Below are positions 1 to 6,982 of a stretch of DNA of 33,976 nucleotides, in pieces. The position numbers were made by a program, and so were the translations under genes. A model generated the notes under the pieces. It saw only the letters and a program-made list of their open reading frames with translations, did not search any database and was not told where the DNA came from. How positions within the stretch are numbered: the first letter of the stretch is position 1; each line of letters opens with the position of its first letter. Source of the DNA: Candidatus Parcubacteria bacterium (GTDB lineage: Bacteria; Patescibacteriota; Patescibacteriia; Patescibacteriales; UBA12075); contig JAGLYP010000036.1 in NCBI GenBank assembly GCA_023132155.1, positions 1-33,976 of the forward strand. The letters are read 5' to 3'.

Positions 1-24
1 CCGCGTAGCTTTAGCGAAGTGGGG
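1..24 (+). repeat. 24-bp repeat directly before tRNA-Met (copy 1)
   Basis: The first 24 bases recur exactly at 164-187, and each copy ends at or within a base or two of a tRNA 5' end (tRNA-Met, tRNA-Lys). Its halves, CCGCGTAGCT and AGCGAAGTGG, also occur in the spacer between tRNA-Ala and tRNA-Leu(TAA) at about 29284-29374. It is a tRNA-spacer repeat of unknown role, perhaps processing-related or a leftover of tRNA cluster duplication. Confidence 0.8.
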
Positions 25-96
25 CTGGGTAGCTCAGACGGTTAGAGCGCGGCACTCATAACGCCGAGGTCGAGAGTTCAATTCTCTCCTCAGCCA
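23..96 (+). tRNA. tRNA-Met (CAT), elongator type
   Basis: Cloverleaf with acceptor GGCTGGG pairing with CTCAGCC (one G-U), D-arm TAGCTCAGACGGTTAGAGC, anticodon loop CTCATAA (anticodon CAT) and T-loop TTCAATT. The anticodon stem lacks the three G-C pairs of an initiator and has an A-C mismatch next to the loop. The CACTCATAA loop context is typical of elongator Met rather than lysidine-modified tRNA-Ile, which cannot be fully excluded. The CCA end is not encoded (A96 is the discriminator, followed by CAC). Confidence 0.92.
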
Positions 97-117
97 CACT
101 ACGCCAAGGCTTCGCGT

Positions 118-163
118 GGCAAGCCACTTTTAAATATTTCTATTTAAAACAAAGTGGCTTGCC
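118..163. repeat. 13-bp inverted repeat between tRNA-Met and tRNA-Lys
   Basis: Arms GGCAAGCCACTTT (118-130) and AAAGTGGCTTGCC (151-163) are perfect complements, with an inner AT-rich TTTAAATA/TATTTAAA pair in the loop. It could act as a transcript processing or termination hairpin, but no T-run follows; the 24-bp tRNA-spacer repeat follows directly. Confidence 0.7.
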
Positions 164-187
164 CCGCGTAGCTTTAGCGAAGTGGGG
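164..187 (+). repeat. 24-bp repeat directly before tRNA-Lys (copy 2)
   Basis: Exact copy of bases 1-24, ending on the first base of tRNA-Lys. See the entry at 1-24. Confidence 0.8.
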
Positions 188-259
188 CCCCTATAGCTCA
201 GTTGGTAGAGCAGCTCCCTCTTAAGGAGATGGTCGGGGGTTCAAATCCCTCTGGGGGCA
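187..259 (+). tRNA. tRNA-Lys (CTT)
   Basis: Acceptor GCCCCTA pairs with TGGGGGC; D-arm TAGCTCAGTTGGTAGAGCA; anticodon loop CTCTTAA gives CTT; T-loop TTCAAAT. CCA is not encoded. The 3' end of this gene (from 249) is also the left arm of a 29-bp hairpin reaching to 312, so the transcript can fold its acceptor and T-arm strand into an alternative stem with downstream sequence. Confidence 0.95.
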
Positions 260-312
260 CATATTATAAAAGTCCGGTGACAACCGGGCTTTTATAATAT
301 GTGCCCCCAGAG
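249..312 (+). repeat. 29-bp hairpin whose left arm is the tRNA-Lys 3' end
   Basis: Bases 249-277 pair with 284-312 around a 6-nt loop (TGACAA), with one G-U and no mismatches. The right arm continues as an inverted, partly diverged copy of the tRNA T-arm up to about 327. No T-run follows, so this is not a standard intrinsic terminator. It has the same position and design as the hairpin at 29133-29189 after tRNA-Leu(TAA). Confidence 0.9.
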
Positions 313-442
313 TGTAATTTGAATCCCTTTGATTATGTGTGAATTTTAAATAAAATATTTAATCTTAATTATTATTAAACAAACACCACCCTTCGCGAAC
401 AATGATGGTGTAGGGCTCGCCCTTTCAAATCCCTCTGTGGCA
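260..442 (+). mobile_element. tRNA-3'-end-associated element, copy A (tRNA-Lys)
   Basis: This non-coding stretch before the lysA leader holds, in order: the right half of the tRNA-anchored hairpin, an inverted tRNA 3'-end copy (301-327), TTTGATTAT (about 328-336), an AT-rich spacer of about 60 bp, a core with CCACCCT, CGCG, CAATGA and a GGGCTCGCCC hairpin (386-423), and a direct copy of the tRNA end TTCAAATCCCTCTG (424-437) running to GGCA at 442. The same parts in the same order and spacing occur after tRNA-Leu(TAA). Flanking direct copies of a tRNA 3' end are what integration at a tRNA att site leaves, but no integrase gene is present. A structured RNA co-transcribed with the tRNA is the other reading. 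Confidence 0.6.
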
Positions 443-452
443 TCTTTTTTAT

Positions 453-479
453 TTGACTTTTAATCAAAAATAATATAAT
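453..479 (+). promoter_or_regulatory. Probable promoter of lysA
   Basis: TTGACT (453-458) and a perfect TATAAT (474-479) with a shortish 15-nt spacer. A start near 486 would place the leader hairpin at 488-512 at the very 5' end of the message. Confidence 0.5.
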
Positions 480-487
480 TTAAAACA

Positions 488-520
488 ACAACTTGGGGGA
501 TGCTCAAGTTGTTTATTTTT
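488..520 (+). terminator. Terminator-like hairpin in the lysA leader
   Basis: ACAACTTG (488-495) pairs with CAAGTTGT (505-512) over a 9-nt loop and is followed by TTATTTTTTG. It lies between the probable promoter and the lysA ribosome binding site, so it may attenuate lysA or stop read-through from the tRNA genes. The leader is too short for a lysine riboswitch. Confidence 0.5.
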
Positions 521-579
521 TGTTCATTAACATTGTATTTAATCAAGTCAATCCTAAAAAGCATATTAAGGAGGAAAAA

Positions 580-1905
580 ATGCCAATGTCAGATGATTTC
601 AAAAAAAGGTTGTTTCCGGTAATAGGAGATATTTTAGATGAATTCAGGCCAGAGTTGCCAAGCTATCAAGGTATTATTAATAATACCATTGCTGATAGCG
701 CCTTAAGTCCAGCCGCGCATATCTTGGACGAAACAGGCATTAGAGACACCATTGCTGAAATGAAAAAATTATTGTTTAGCGACTACAAAGGTAAAAATTT
801 TTTCGCGGTTAAAGCTAACCCTAATTTATGGATTTTAAAATTAATGTTGGAAATGGGGTTTGGTTTGGATTGCTCTTCTCCGACAGAACTGGTAAGAGCG
901 CTTAAGGTAGGCGCGAAACCAATGGACATAATGCTTACCAGCAATAATACGAGTCCAGAGTTACTTGAGTTAGCGCTATTGGTCGGCTGTATTTTGAATT
1001 TGGATGATATTAGTTTTTTGGAAAAAATTTCCATGATTCCTGAATTAATTTGTTTTCGCTATAATCCGGGTAATTTAAGAACAGCGGGGAGCAACAAAAT
1101 TATCGGTAATCCTCCGGAACAAAAATACGGCGTAAGAGATGATCAAATCATAGAGGCTTACAAAAGAGCTATTGATTTAGGCGCAAAAAAATTTGGCATT
1201 CATGTAATGTATTGTTCCAATCAAAGGGATTATGAAAATTTAGTCGAAACCGCAAAGATGCAGTTAAATGTTGTTCGGAGGGAGCAGGATAAGCTTGGAA
1301 TTCAATTTGAATTTATCAATATAGGAGGAGGATTGGGTATTCCTTATCATTACGACCAGCCACCGCTTAGCATTAAGTTGATGGCGCAAAGCATTAATGA
1401 AACTTTGTACGATTTTGAAAAAGAAAACGGCTATGTTCCGAATTTTTTCACTGAATCAGGAAGATATGTTACAGGACCGCATGGAGTTCTTGCCGGCAAA
1501 TGCATCAATGTAATGGAGAAGTATAAAAAATTTATTGGTGTTGATTTTTGCGATGCCGCTGATATTCTGCGAGCGGTAATTTACGAAGATTCTCATCACG
1601 AAATTAAAGTTGTCGGCAAGGAACAAATGGTAGAAGTGGTTGATATTGTCGGACCTTTGTGCGAGAATTTTAAACTGGCGGAAAATCGCTTAATGCCGGC
1701 AATTGTTGAAGGCGATATATTGGTTGTTCAGGATACGGGGGCGCATTGCAAGGCAATGACATCAAATTATAACGGCTGGGGAGCTTCGCAGGTTTTAGCT
1801 TTTCATCCTGATAATTCCGTTACCAGGGTTGAGCGAGCGCAAACCATTGAGGATCTTATTAGGACAGACATGGAATGTGATTTTAAGAAAATTAATTTTA
1901 ATTAA
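580..1905 (+). CDS. lysA: Diaminopimelate decarboxylase-like PLP enzyme
   Basis: Group IV PLP-dependent decarboxylase of 441 aa, expected to convert meso-diaminopimelate to lysine. Visible motifs in order: FFAVKAN with the PLP lysine near residue 75, an HVMYCSNQ strand, the glycine loop NIGGGLGIP, ESGRYVTGPHG (the EPGR-type motif), GPLCEN (the substrate-binding CE motif) and DTGAH, where the family usually has DAGAY. The start at 580 is chosen over an earlier in-frame start at 493 because AAGGAGG sits 5 nt upstream and conservation begins there. A remnant of a PLP aminotransferase follows. Full lysine synthesis is rare in CPR genomes, so the enzyme may work on imported diaminopimelate or a related substrate. 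Ornithine or arginine decarboxylase relatives are possible; the CE motif favours LysA. Confidence 0.82.
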   Translation: MPMSDDFKKRLFPVIGDILDEFRPELPSYQGIINNTIADSALSPAAHILDETGIRDTIAEMKKLLFSDYKGKNFFAVKANPNLWILKLMLEMGFGLDCSSPTELVRALKVGAKPMDIMLTSNNTSPELLELALLVGCILNLDDISFLEKISMIPELICFRYNPGNLRTAGSNKIIGNPPEQKYGVRDDQIIEAYKRAIDLGAKKFGIHVMYCSNQRDYENLVETAKMQLNVVRREQDKLGIQFEFINIGGGLGIPYHYDQPPLSIKLMAQSINETLYDFEKENGYVPNFFTESGRYVTGPHGVLAGKCINVMEKYKKFIGVDFCDAADILRAVIYEDSHHEIKVVGKEQMVEVVDIVGPLCENFKLAENRLMPAIVEGDILVVQDTGAHCKAMTSNYNGWGASQVLAFHPDNSVTRVERAQTIEDLIRTDMECDFKKINFN

Positions 1906-1926
1906 AATCAGAAACAAAACAGAAAC

Positions 1927-2324
1927 AGGAGGCTAAAATAACAAGAGAAACAGGAAAAAGCAGATTACCAAAACAAGGGGAAAATCTTTTTCAAAAAATT
2001 AAGAGAAAGAGCAGCGAGGCAAAAAGTCAAGGTGTAGAGCCATTAAAATTATCAATAGGACAGCCGACAGGACCGGCCTTGCTGAGCGCCCGCAAAGCAG
2101 CGGCAAAAGCTATTTTAAGCGAAGAAGAATCAATGCATGAATATCAGAATAATGGCAGTCCTGGAATACCTGGATTTGCGAAAAGATTTATTCAGGCGCA
2201 TGTGCCTAAAATAAATCTTGACATTTGCAATAATATTGATTTTCTACCTACGCCCGGCACAAAGCCAATGCTTAGCCTTATTCCAATGGCATGTGGTGAA
2301 ATAAAGGAATATCAAATATTTTAA
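1927..2324 (+). pseudogene. Truncated class I/II PLP aminotransferase (DapL-like) remnant
   Basis: A perfect AGGAGG (1927-1932) is followed 5 nt later not by ATG but by ATA (1938-1940), then an open frame that reads like the N-terminus of a fold-type I aminotransferase: TRETGKSRLPKQG, LKLSIGQPTGPALLSA, the HEYQNNGSPGIPGFA segment and FLPTPGTKPMLSL. The frame stops after about 128 codons, although the family is near 400 aa, so the PLP lysine domain is missing. The ATA start and the lost two thirds suggest a decayed gene. Its pairing with lysA suggests it was an LL-diaminopimelate aminotransferase or related enzyme (inference). A shorter protein could begin at the TTG at 2079. Confidence 0.65.
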
Positions 2325-2342
2325 TAAACAAAAAATAACACG

Positions 2343-2380
2343 GGGTTCGCGTAAATAACACGCGAGCCCTCTTTATTTCC
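2343..2380 (+). terminator. Intrinsic terminator after the lysA region
   Basis: GGGTTCGCGT (2343-2352) pairs with ACGCGAGCCC (2360-2369) over AAATAAC, followed by TCTTTATTT. Confidence 0.75.
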
Positions 2381-2482
2381 CTAAAATTAGCATTTTAGTT
2401 TGCTTTTATTTTTATTAAATGATAATATAATAATATTATCCATAATTGCGTGTTGCATATTGTATGTTGCATATTTAAAAAA

Positions 2483-5332
2483 ATGCCTCAAAAATTAAAA
2501 AAATTAATGATTATAGACGGGAATGCTTTGATTCATCGGAGTTTTCACGCGTTGCCGCCGACTATGATGACTAAAGACGGAACAGTGGTTAACGCTGTTT
2601 ACGGTTTTGCCAGTTTTTTAATTAAAGCAATACGGGAATTGAAGCCGGAATATGTGGTTTTGACTTTGGATAAAAAGGGGCCGACATTCAGACACAAGAA
2701 ATTTAAAGAATATAAAGCAAAGCGGGTGAAGGCGCCGGATGAATTATACGCGCAAATTCCAATGGTAAAAAAATTAGCCGAGGATTTTAATATTCCCGTT
2801 TTTGAAAAGGATGGTTTTGAGGCGGATGATTTAATCGGGACGATTTCGGTAGGAATCAGGAATCAGGAATCAGGAATCAGGAATTTAGAATGTGTTATTG
2901 TTACAGGGGATAAGGATACTTTGCAGTTAGTTGATAAGCATACAAAAGTTTATTCTATGAGCCGCGGGTTAAGCGATTCTGTTTTGTATGATAAAGAGCT
3001 GGTTAAAGAAAAAATGGGAGTGCGGGTTGATCAGGTGGTTGATTATAAGGCATTGAGCGGAGACGCGAGCGACAATATTCCCGGGGTGCCGGGGATTGGC
3101 GGCAAGACGGCGGTTATATTGTTAAAAGAGTTTGGTGATTTGGATAATTTGTATAAGCACGTAACTCGTAACTCACAACTCGCAACAGAGAAAATTAAGC
3201 CGCGGGTTTTGGATTTGCTTATTAAGCACAAAAAAAGCGCTTATTTATCGCGGGAGCTGGCAACGATTAAGTGTGACGTGAAAATTAAATTTGATTTGGA
3301 GGCGACTCGTTTTTTTGATTTGGATAAAGATAAAATTGTTAAAACACTAAGCAAACTTGAATTTAAGTCTTTGCTGCCGCGCATGCAAAGCTTGTTTAAT
3401 GAAGTTGGCGCGAATACAAAAGAAAAAAAACAACAAGCGGCTGAAGACAAATTTGAGCGCAATAAAAAAAAATTTAAGTATATTTTGGTTGACAATAAAA
3501 ATAAGTTTAAAAAGTTTCTGTTAGAGCTTAAAAAGCAAAGACATTTTAGCTTTGATACGGAAACTTCCGATTTTGATCCGATTACTTGTGATTTGCTGGG
3601 GATTAGTTTTTCATGGAAGAAGGGGGAGGCCTATTTTGTTAAATTACAAATTACAAATTACAAATTACAAATTAATAATAGTCAAAAATCTTTGTTTGGT
3701 GATGTGGATAAAAAAAATATTAATAAAGGGAACAAAAAATGGTTGGAGAAATTAAGGCCGGTTTTTGCTGATGAGAAAATTAAAAAAACGGCGCATAACG
3801 CTAAATTTGATATGAGGGTTTTGAAAAATAAAGGCGTGGAAGTTAAGGGTTTGGATTTTGATACCATGATTGCTTCTTATCTTTTGAATCCGGGAACGCG
3901 CGGGAATGGCTTGGACGCGCTTACTTTTACGGAGCTGGGATTTGAAAAAATATCTAAGAATGATTTATTGGGGACGGGGAAAGATAAAAAAACTTTTAGC
4001 GAACTTGAAATGGAAAAATTAAGCCTTTATTCCTGTGAAGACGCGGATTTTACCGAGCGGCTAAGGCATGTTTTAAAGCCAAAATTAAAAAAAGAAAATT
4101 TGGAAACGCTTTTTAAAACCATTGAATTGCCCTTGATTGACGCGCTCTCCCACATGGAAGACGCTGGCATAAAAATTGACGCGGAATTTTTGCTGAGGAT
4201 GAGCAAGAAAATGACAAAAAAAATTAAAGCGCTTGAGAAAAAAATTCATAATCTGGCCGGAGAAATTTTTAATATCAGGTCAACAAAACAATTAAAATAT
4301 ATTTTGTTTGAAAAAATGGAGTTGCCGACTGAAACGATTAAAAAAACCAAAACCGGTTTCTCAACCGGCGCGGATGAATTGGAAAAATTAAAAGAATATA
4401 ACCCGATAATTTCTTTAATTCAGGAACATAGGGAATTAAATAAATTAGTCAGTACATACATTGACGCTTTGCCTGAGCTTGTTAATAAAAAAACCGGACG
4501 AGTTCATACAAGCTATAATCAAACAATTACCGCCACCGGCAGATTGTCTTCTACAAATCCGAATTTGCAGAATATTCCGGTTAAAACCGATTTGGGCAAA
4601 GCAATCAGAAAAGCCTTTGTCGCGGAAGAGGGCTATAAATTATTGGCTCTGGATTATTCACAAATTGAATTAAGGCTGGCTGCCTGTATGTCCGGTGATA
4701 AAAAAATGATTAAAGCTTTTTTAAATGGCGCGGATATTCATAACGCGACCGCGGCTGAAATAAATAATGTTCCGCTGGAAGAAGTTGACGCAAAAATGCG
4801 CCAAGAAGCAAAAGCCATAAATTTCGGCATTCTTTATGGACAGGGTCCGCACGGACTTTCCCGCGCGGCAGACATTCCTTACGCGCAGGCCAAAGATTTT
4901 ATTGATAATTATTTTAATAGTTACGCGGGCATAAAAAAATATATAGATAAAAAAATTGCGTTTGCGCGCAAGCACGGCTATACGGAAACATTATATAAAA
5001 GAAAAAGATATTTGCCGGAAATTAATTCCAGTATTTTAATGGTAAAAAAAGGCGCGGAACGCATGGCGGTAAATACGCCGATACAAGGAACAGCCGCGGA
5101 TATAATTAAAATCGTCATGATTGAAATTATGGATAAAATTTGTAATAATAGCGTAAAAATGCTGATGCAGGTTCATGATGAATTGATTTTTGAAGTTAAA
5201 GATGATAAAACGCGGGAAGCGGCAAAGAAAATTAAAAAAATTATGGAAGGCGTTGTTAAATTAGACGTTCCGATAATTGTTGATGTTAAGGTTGGGGATA
5301 ATTGGGGGGAGATGGAGGCAATTTTCAATTAA
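2483..5332 (+). CDS. polA: DNA polymerase I
   Basis: A 949-aa three-domain repair and replication polymerase. Residues 1-300 form the 5'-3' exonuclease (IDGNALIHRSFHALPP, GFEADDLIGT, TGDKDTLQL, GIGGKTA). The 3'-5' proofreading domain keeps its acidic residues (FDTETSDFD, HNAKFDMRVL, YSCEDADF), so it should be active. The polymerase domain has DYSQIELR (motif A), RQEAKAINFGILYGQG (motif B) and QVHDELIFEV (motif C). Three low-complexity in-frame segments come from tandem short repeats: GIRNQESGIRN near residue 125 (2851-2885, GGAATCA units), HVTRNSQLATEK (3161-3187) and KLQITNYKLQINN (3640-3676, AAATTAC units). The start at 2483 is chosen because the 11 codons before it come from the repeat-like DNA upstream. 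No Shine-Dalgarno is visible. Confidence 0.96.
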   Translation: MPQKLKKLMIIDGNALIHRSFHALPPTMMTKDGTVVNAVYGFASFLIKAIRELKPEYVVLTLDKKGPTFRHKKFKEYKAKRVKAPDELYAQIPMVKKLAEDFNIPVFEKDGFEADDLIGTISVGIRNQESGIRNLECVIVTGDKDTLQLVDKHTKVYSMSRGLSDSVLYDKELVKEKMGVRVDQVVDYKALSGDASDNIPGVPGIGGKTAVILLKEFGDLDNLYKHVTRNSQLATEKIKPRVLDLLIKHKKSAYLSRELATIKCDVKIKFDLEATRFFDLDKDKIVKTLSKLEFKSLLPRMQSLFNEVGANTKEKKQQAAEDKFERNKKKFKYILVDNKNKFKKFLLELKKQRHFSFDTETSDFDPITCDLLGISFSWKKGEAYFVKLQITNYKLQINNSQKSLFGDVDKKNINKGNKKWLEKLRPVFADEKIKKTAHNAKFDMRVLKNKGVEVKGLDFDTMIASYLLNPGTRGNGLDALTFTELGFEKISKNDLLGTGKDKKTFSELEMEKLSLYSCEDADFTERLRHVLKPKLKKENLETLFKTIELPLIDALSHMEDAGIKIDAEFLLRMSKKMTKKIKALEKKIHNLAGEIFNIRSTKQLKYILFEKMELPTETIKKTKTGFSTGADELEKLKEYNPIISLIQEHRELNKLVSTYIDALPELVNKKTGRVHTSYNQTITATGRLSSTNPNLQNIPVKTDLGKAIRKAFVAEEGYKLLALDYSQIELRLAACMSGDKKMIKAFLNGADIHNATAAEINNVPLEEVDAKMRQEAKAINFGILYGQGPHGLSRAADIPYAQAKDFIDNYFNSYAGIKKYIDKKIAFARKHGYTETLYKRKRYLPEINSSILMVKKGAERMAVNTPIQGTAADIIKIVMIEIMDKICNNSVKMLMQVHDELIFEVKDDKTREAAKKIKKIMEGVVKLDVPIIVDVKVGDNWGEMEAIFN

Positions 5333-5347
5333 AAATTAAAAATTACG

Positions 5348-5374
5348 AATTACACCCGTCAAGCGAGTACAAGC
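5348..5374. repeat. 27-bp interspersed repeat, intergenic copy
   Basis: This stretch between polA and murD, inside tandem AATTACGA-like units, is identical on the opposite strand to 23214-23240, where it is translated inside tsaD as LHPSSEYK. One element therefore exists in both non-coding and coding contexts. Confidence 0.9.
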
Positions 5375-5396
5375 GAATTACGAATTAATATTTATT

Positions 5397-6779
5397 ATGT
5401 CAAGTCTTCAAAGAAAATACAAAAAATTACAAAACAAAAAAATCTGCATCCTTGGGTTTGGCATTGAAAATCAGGCATTGGTTGAATTTTTATTAAATAG
5501 AAAAATAGATTGTGAAATCACGATTTGCGACGCGCAAGAAAATATCGTAGGAACGCGCCGCGGCACGTTCTCGCATAATAAAAATATTGAATGGCGTTTA
5601 GGCGAAAATTATGATAAAAATTTAGATAAATTTGATATTATATTTCGCATTGCCGGCTACCCGCTATTTTCTCCTGAAATTAAAAAGGCAAAAAAATTTG
5701 GCGTTGAAATTTCCAGCCCGATAAAATTATTTTTTGAACTATGCCCGACAAAAAATATTATCGGCGTAACAGGAACAAAGGGCAAGGGCACGACCTCGTC
5801 TTTGATTTATGAAATTTTAAAATCCAGCGCAGGAACAGAGCGCTGCCCTATTCCCGCGCGGGATAATCCAAATATTTATATTGGTGGAAATATCGGAATT
5901 CCGGTATTTAATTTTTTTGAAAAAATTAAAAAAGACGATTATGTTATTTTAGAACTTTCCAGTTTTCAGCTTGAAGATTTGCAGATTAATCCAAAGGTGG
6001 CGGTTATTACGAATTTTTCCCGCGAACATTTAAAACCGGCTGATCCGCATAACCCGAATTACCATAAAACCCTTGAAAATTATTGGCAGGCGAAATTTAA
6101 TATTATCCGCTCCCAGACAAAAAATAATTTCGCGATTATTAATAAAGATTTAAAGCTGAAAGTTGAAAATAGTTTTAAGAATATTCTTAGCGTCAATGGT
6201 AAAAAAATTTATTTTTATAAATCCAATTTAAATTCACAATTAATCGGCGAACATAATAAAAAAAATATCGCGGCGGCTTTTGAGGCGGCTAAAGTTTTAA
6301 AAATTAATAAAAAATATATTGTTAAGGCAATTGCGAATTTTAAAGGCCTTGAATACCGTTTGGAATTTATAGCAAAAAAGAATTCAATGGATTTTTATAA
6401 TGATAGTTTCGCGACCACTCCCGAATCAACGATTACAGCCTTAAAATCATTTGATTGCCCGATAATTTTGATTGCCGGCGGCGCTGACAAGGGTAATGAT
6501 TTTAAGGAAATGGCAAAAGCTATAAAACAAAAAGTTAAATTTTTAATTTTGTTTGCAGGAAAAGGTTCTATAAGGCTAAAAAATCGTTTACACAAAATAT
6601 CATTTTCTGATAATAAAATTTGTATGGCAAATAATATGAGCGAGGCGATAAAGACGGCTTTGGCAAAAGCCGATTCAGGCGATGTTGTTTTACTCTCTCC
6701 CGGCTGCGCGAGTTTTGGAGTATTTAAAAATTACAAAGAGCGGGGACGATCGTTTAAGGATGCGGTTGGGCGGATGTGA
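5397..6779 (+). CDS. murD: UDP-N-acetylmuramoyl-L-alanine:D-glutamate ligase
   Basis: Cytoplasmic peptidoglycan ligase of 460 aa that adds D-glutamate to UDP-MurNAc-Ala. It shows the N-terminal Rossmann start ICILGFGIENQALVEFLL, the ATP loop GVTGTKGKGTT (about residues 123-133), ELSSFQLEDL, the NFSREHL metal-site region, EYRLEFI, and the C-terminal LLSPGCASFGVFKNYKERG. Two segments interrupt otherwise normal alignment blocks: about residues 50-61 (VGTRRGTFSH) and 144-159 (SAGTERCPIPARD). Both are encoded by near-palindromic GC-rich DNA (5551-5570 and 5832-5854) and look like in-frame repeat insertions. murI follows about 200 bp downstream and supplies D-glutamate. Confidence 0.93.
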   Translation: MSSLQRKYKKLQNKKICILGFGIENQALVEFLLNRKIDCEITICDAQENIVGTRRGTFSHNKNIEWRLGENYDKNLDKFDIIFRIAGYPLFSPEIKKAKKFGVEISSPIKLFFELCPTKNIIGVTGTKGKGTTSSLIYEILKSSAGTERCPIPARDNPNIYIGGNIGIPVFNFFEKIKKDDYVILELSSFQLEDLQINPKVAVITNFSREHLKPADPHNPNYHKTLENYWQAKFNIIRSQTKNNFAIINKDLKLKVENSFKNILSVNGKKIYFYKSNLNSQLIGEHNKKNIAAAFEAAKVLKINKKYIVKAIANFKGLEYRLEFIAKKNSMDFYNDSFATTPESTITALKSFDCPIILIAGGADKGNDFKEMAKAIKQKVKFLILFAGKGSIRLKNRLHKISFSDNKICMANNMSEAIKTALAKADSGDVVLLSPGCASFGVFKNYKERGRSFKDAVGRM

Positions 6780-6800
6780 GATTTTTGGGAATTATTAAAT

Positions 6801-6908
6801 GTCATTGCGAGCGCCAGCGAAGCAATCCCGTGGTATTTGCATCGTCCGTTGTAAATTCGCATATGGTGTCCTATGGCACGGGATTGCTTCGCTGGCGCTC
6901 GCAATGAC
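6801..6908. repeat. Large inverted repeat with 32-bp perfect arms
   Basis: Arms 6801-6832 and 6877-6908 are exact complements starting GTCATTGCGAGCG, with a 44-nt loop. It lies between murD and murI. A fragment of the same family (GTCATTGCGAGCGGAGCGGA and the GGCAATCCCGT end) lies inside tsaD at 23678-23716. It resembles the REP/palindromic element families scattered in many genomes; no transposase is nearby. Confidence 0.92.
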
Positions 6909-6982
6909 AAATCACGTTCTGATAAAAAATTATCTCAAAAATCCTAACAATCCCAATAATCTTAAATATCCCAATAAAAAAC

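Noticed and set aside
249-312. Ordinary intrinsic terminator after tRNA-Lys
   Set aside because: No T-run follows, and the left arm is the mature tRNA itself; the match with the tRNA-Leu(TAA) downstream region points to a special element.
488-520. Lysine riboswitch before lysA
   Set aside because: The leader from the likely promoter is under 100 nt and has one simple hairpin, too small for the five-helix lysine aptamer.
493-580. Upstream in-frame extension of lysA
   Set aside because: The extra 29 codons run through the terminator-like hairpin and a strong Shine-Dalgarno lies before the ATG at 580.
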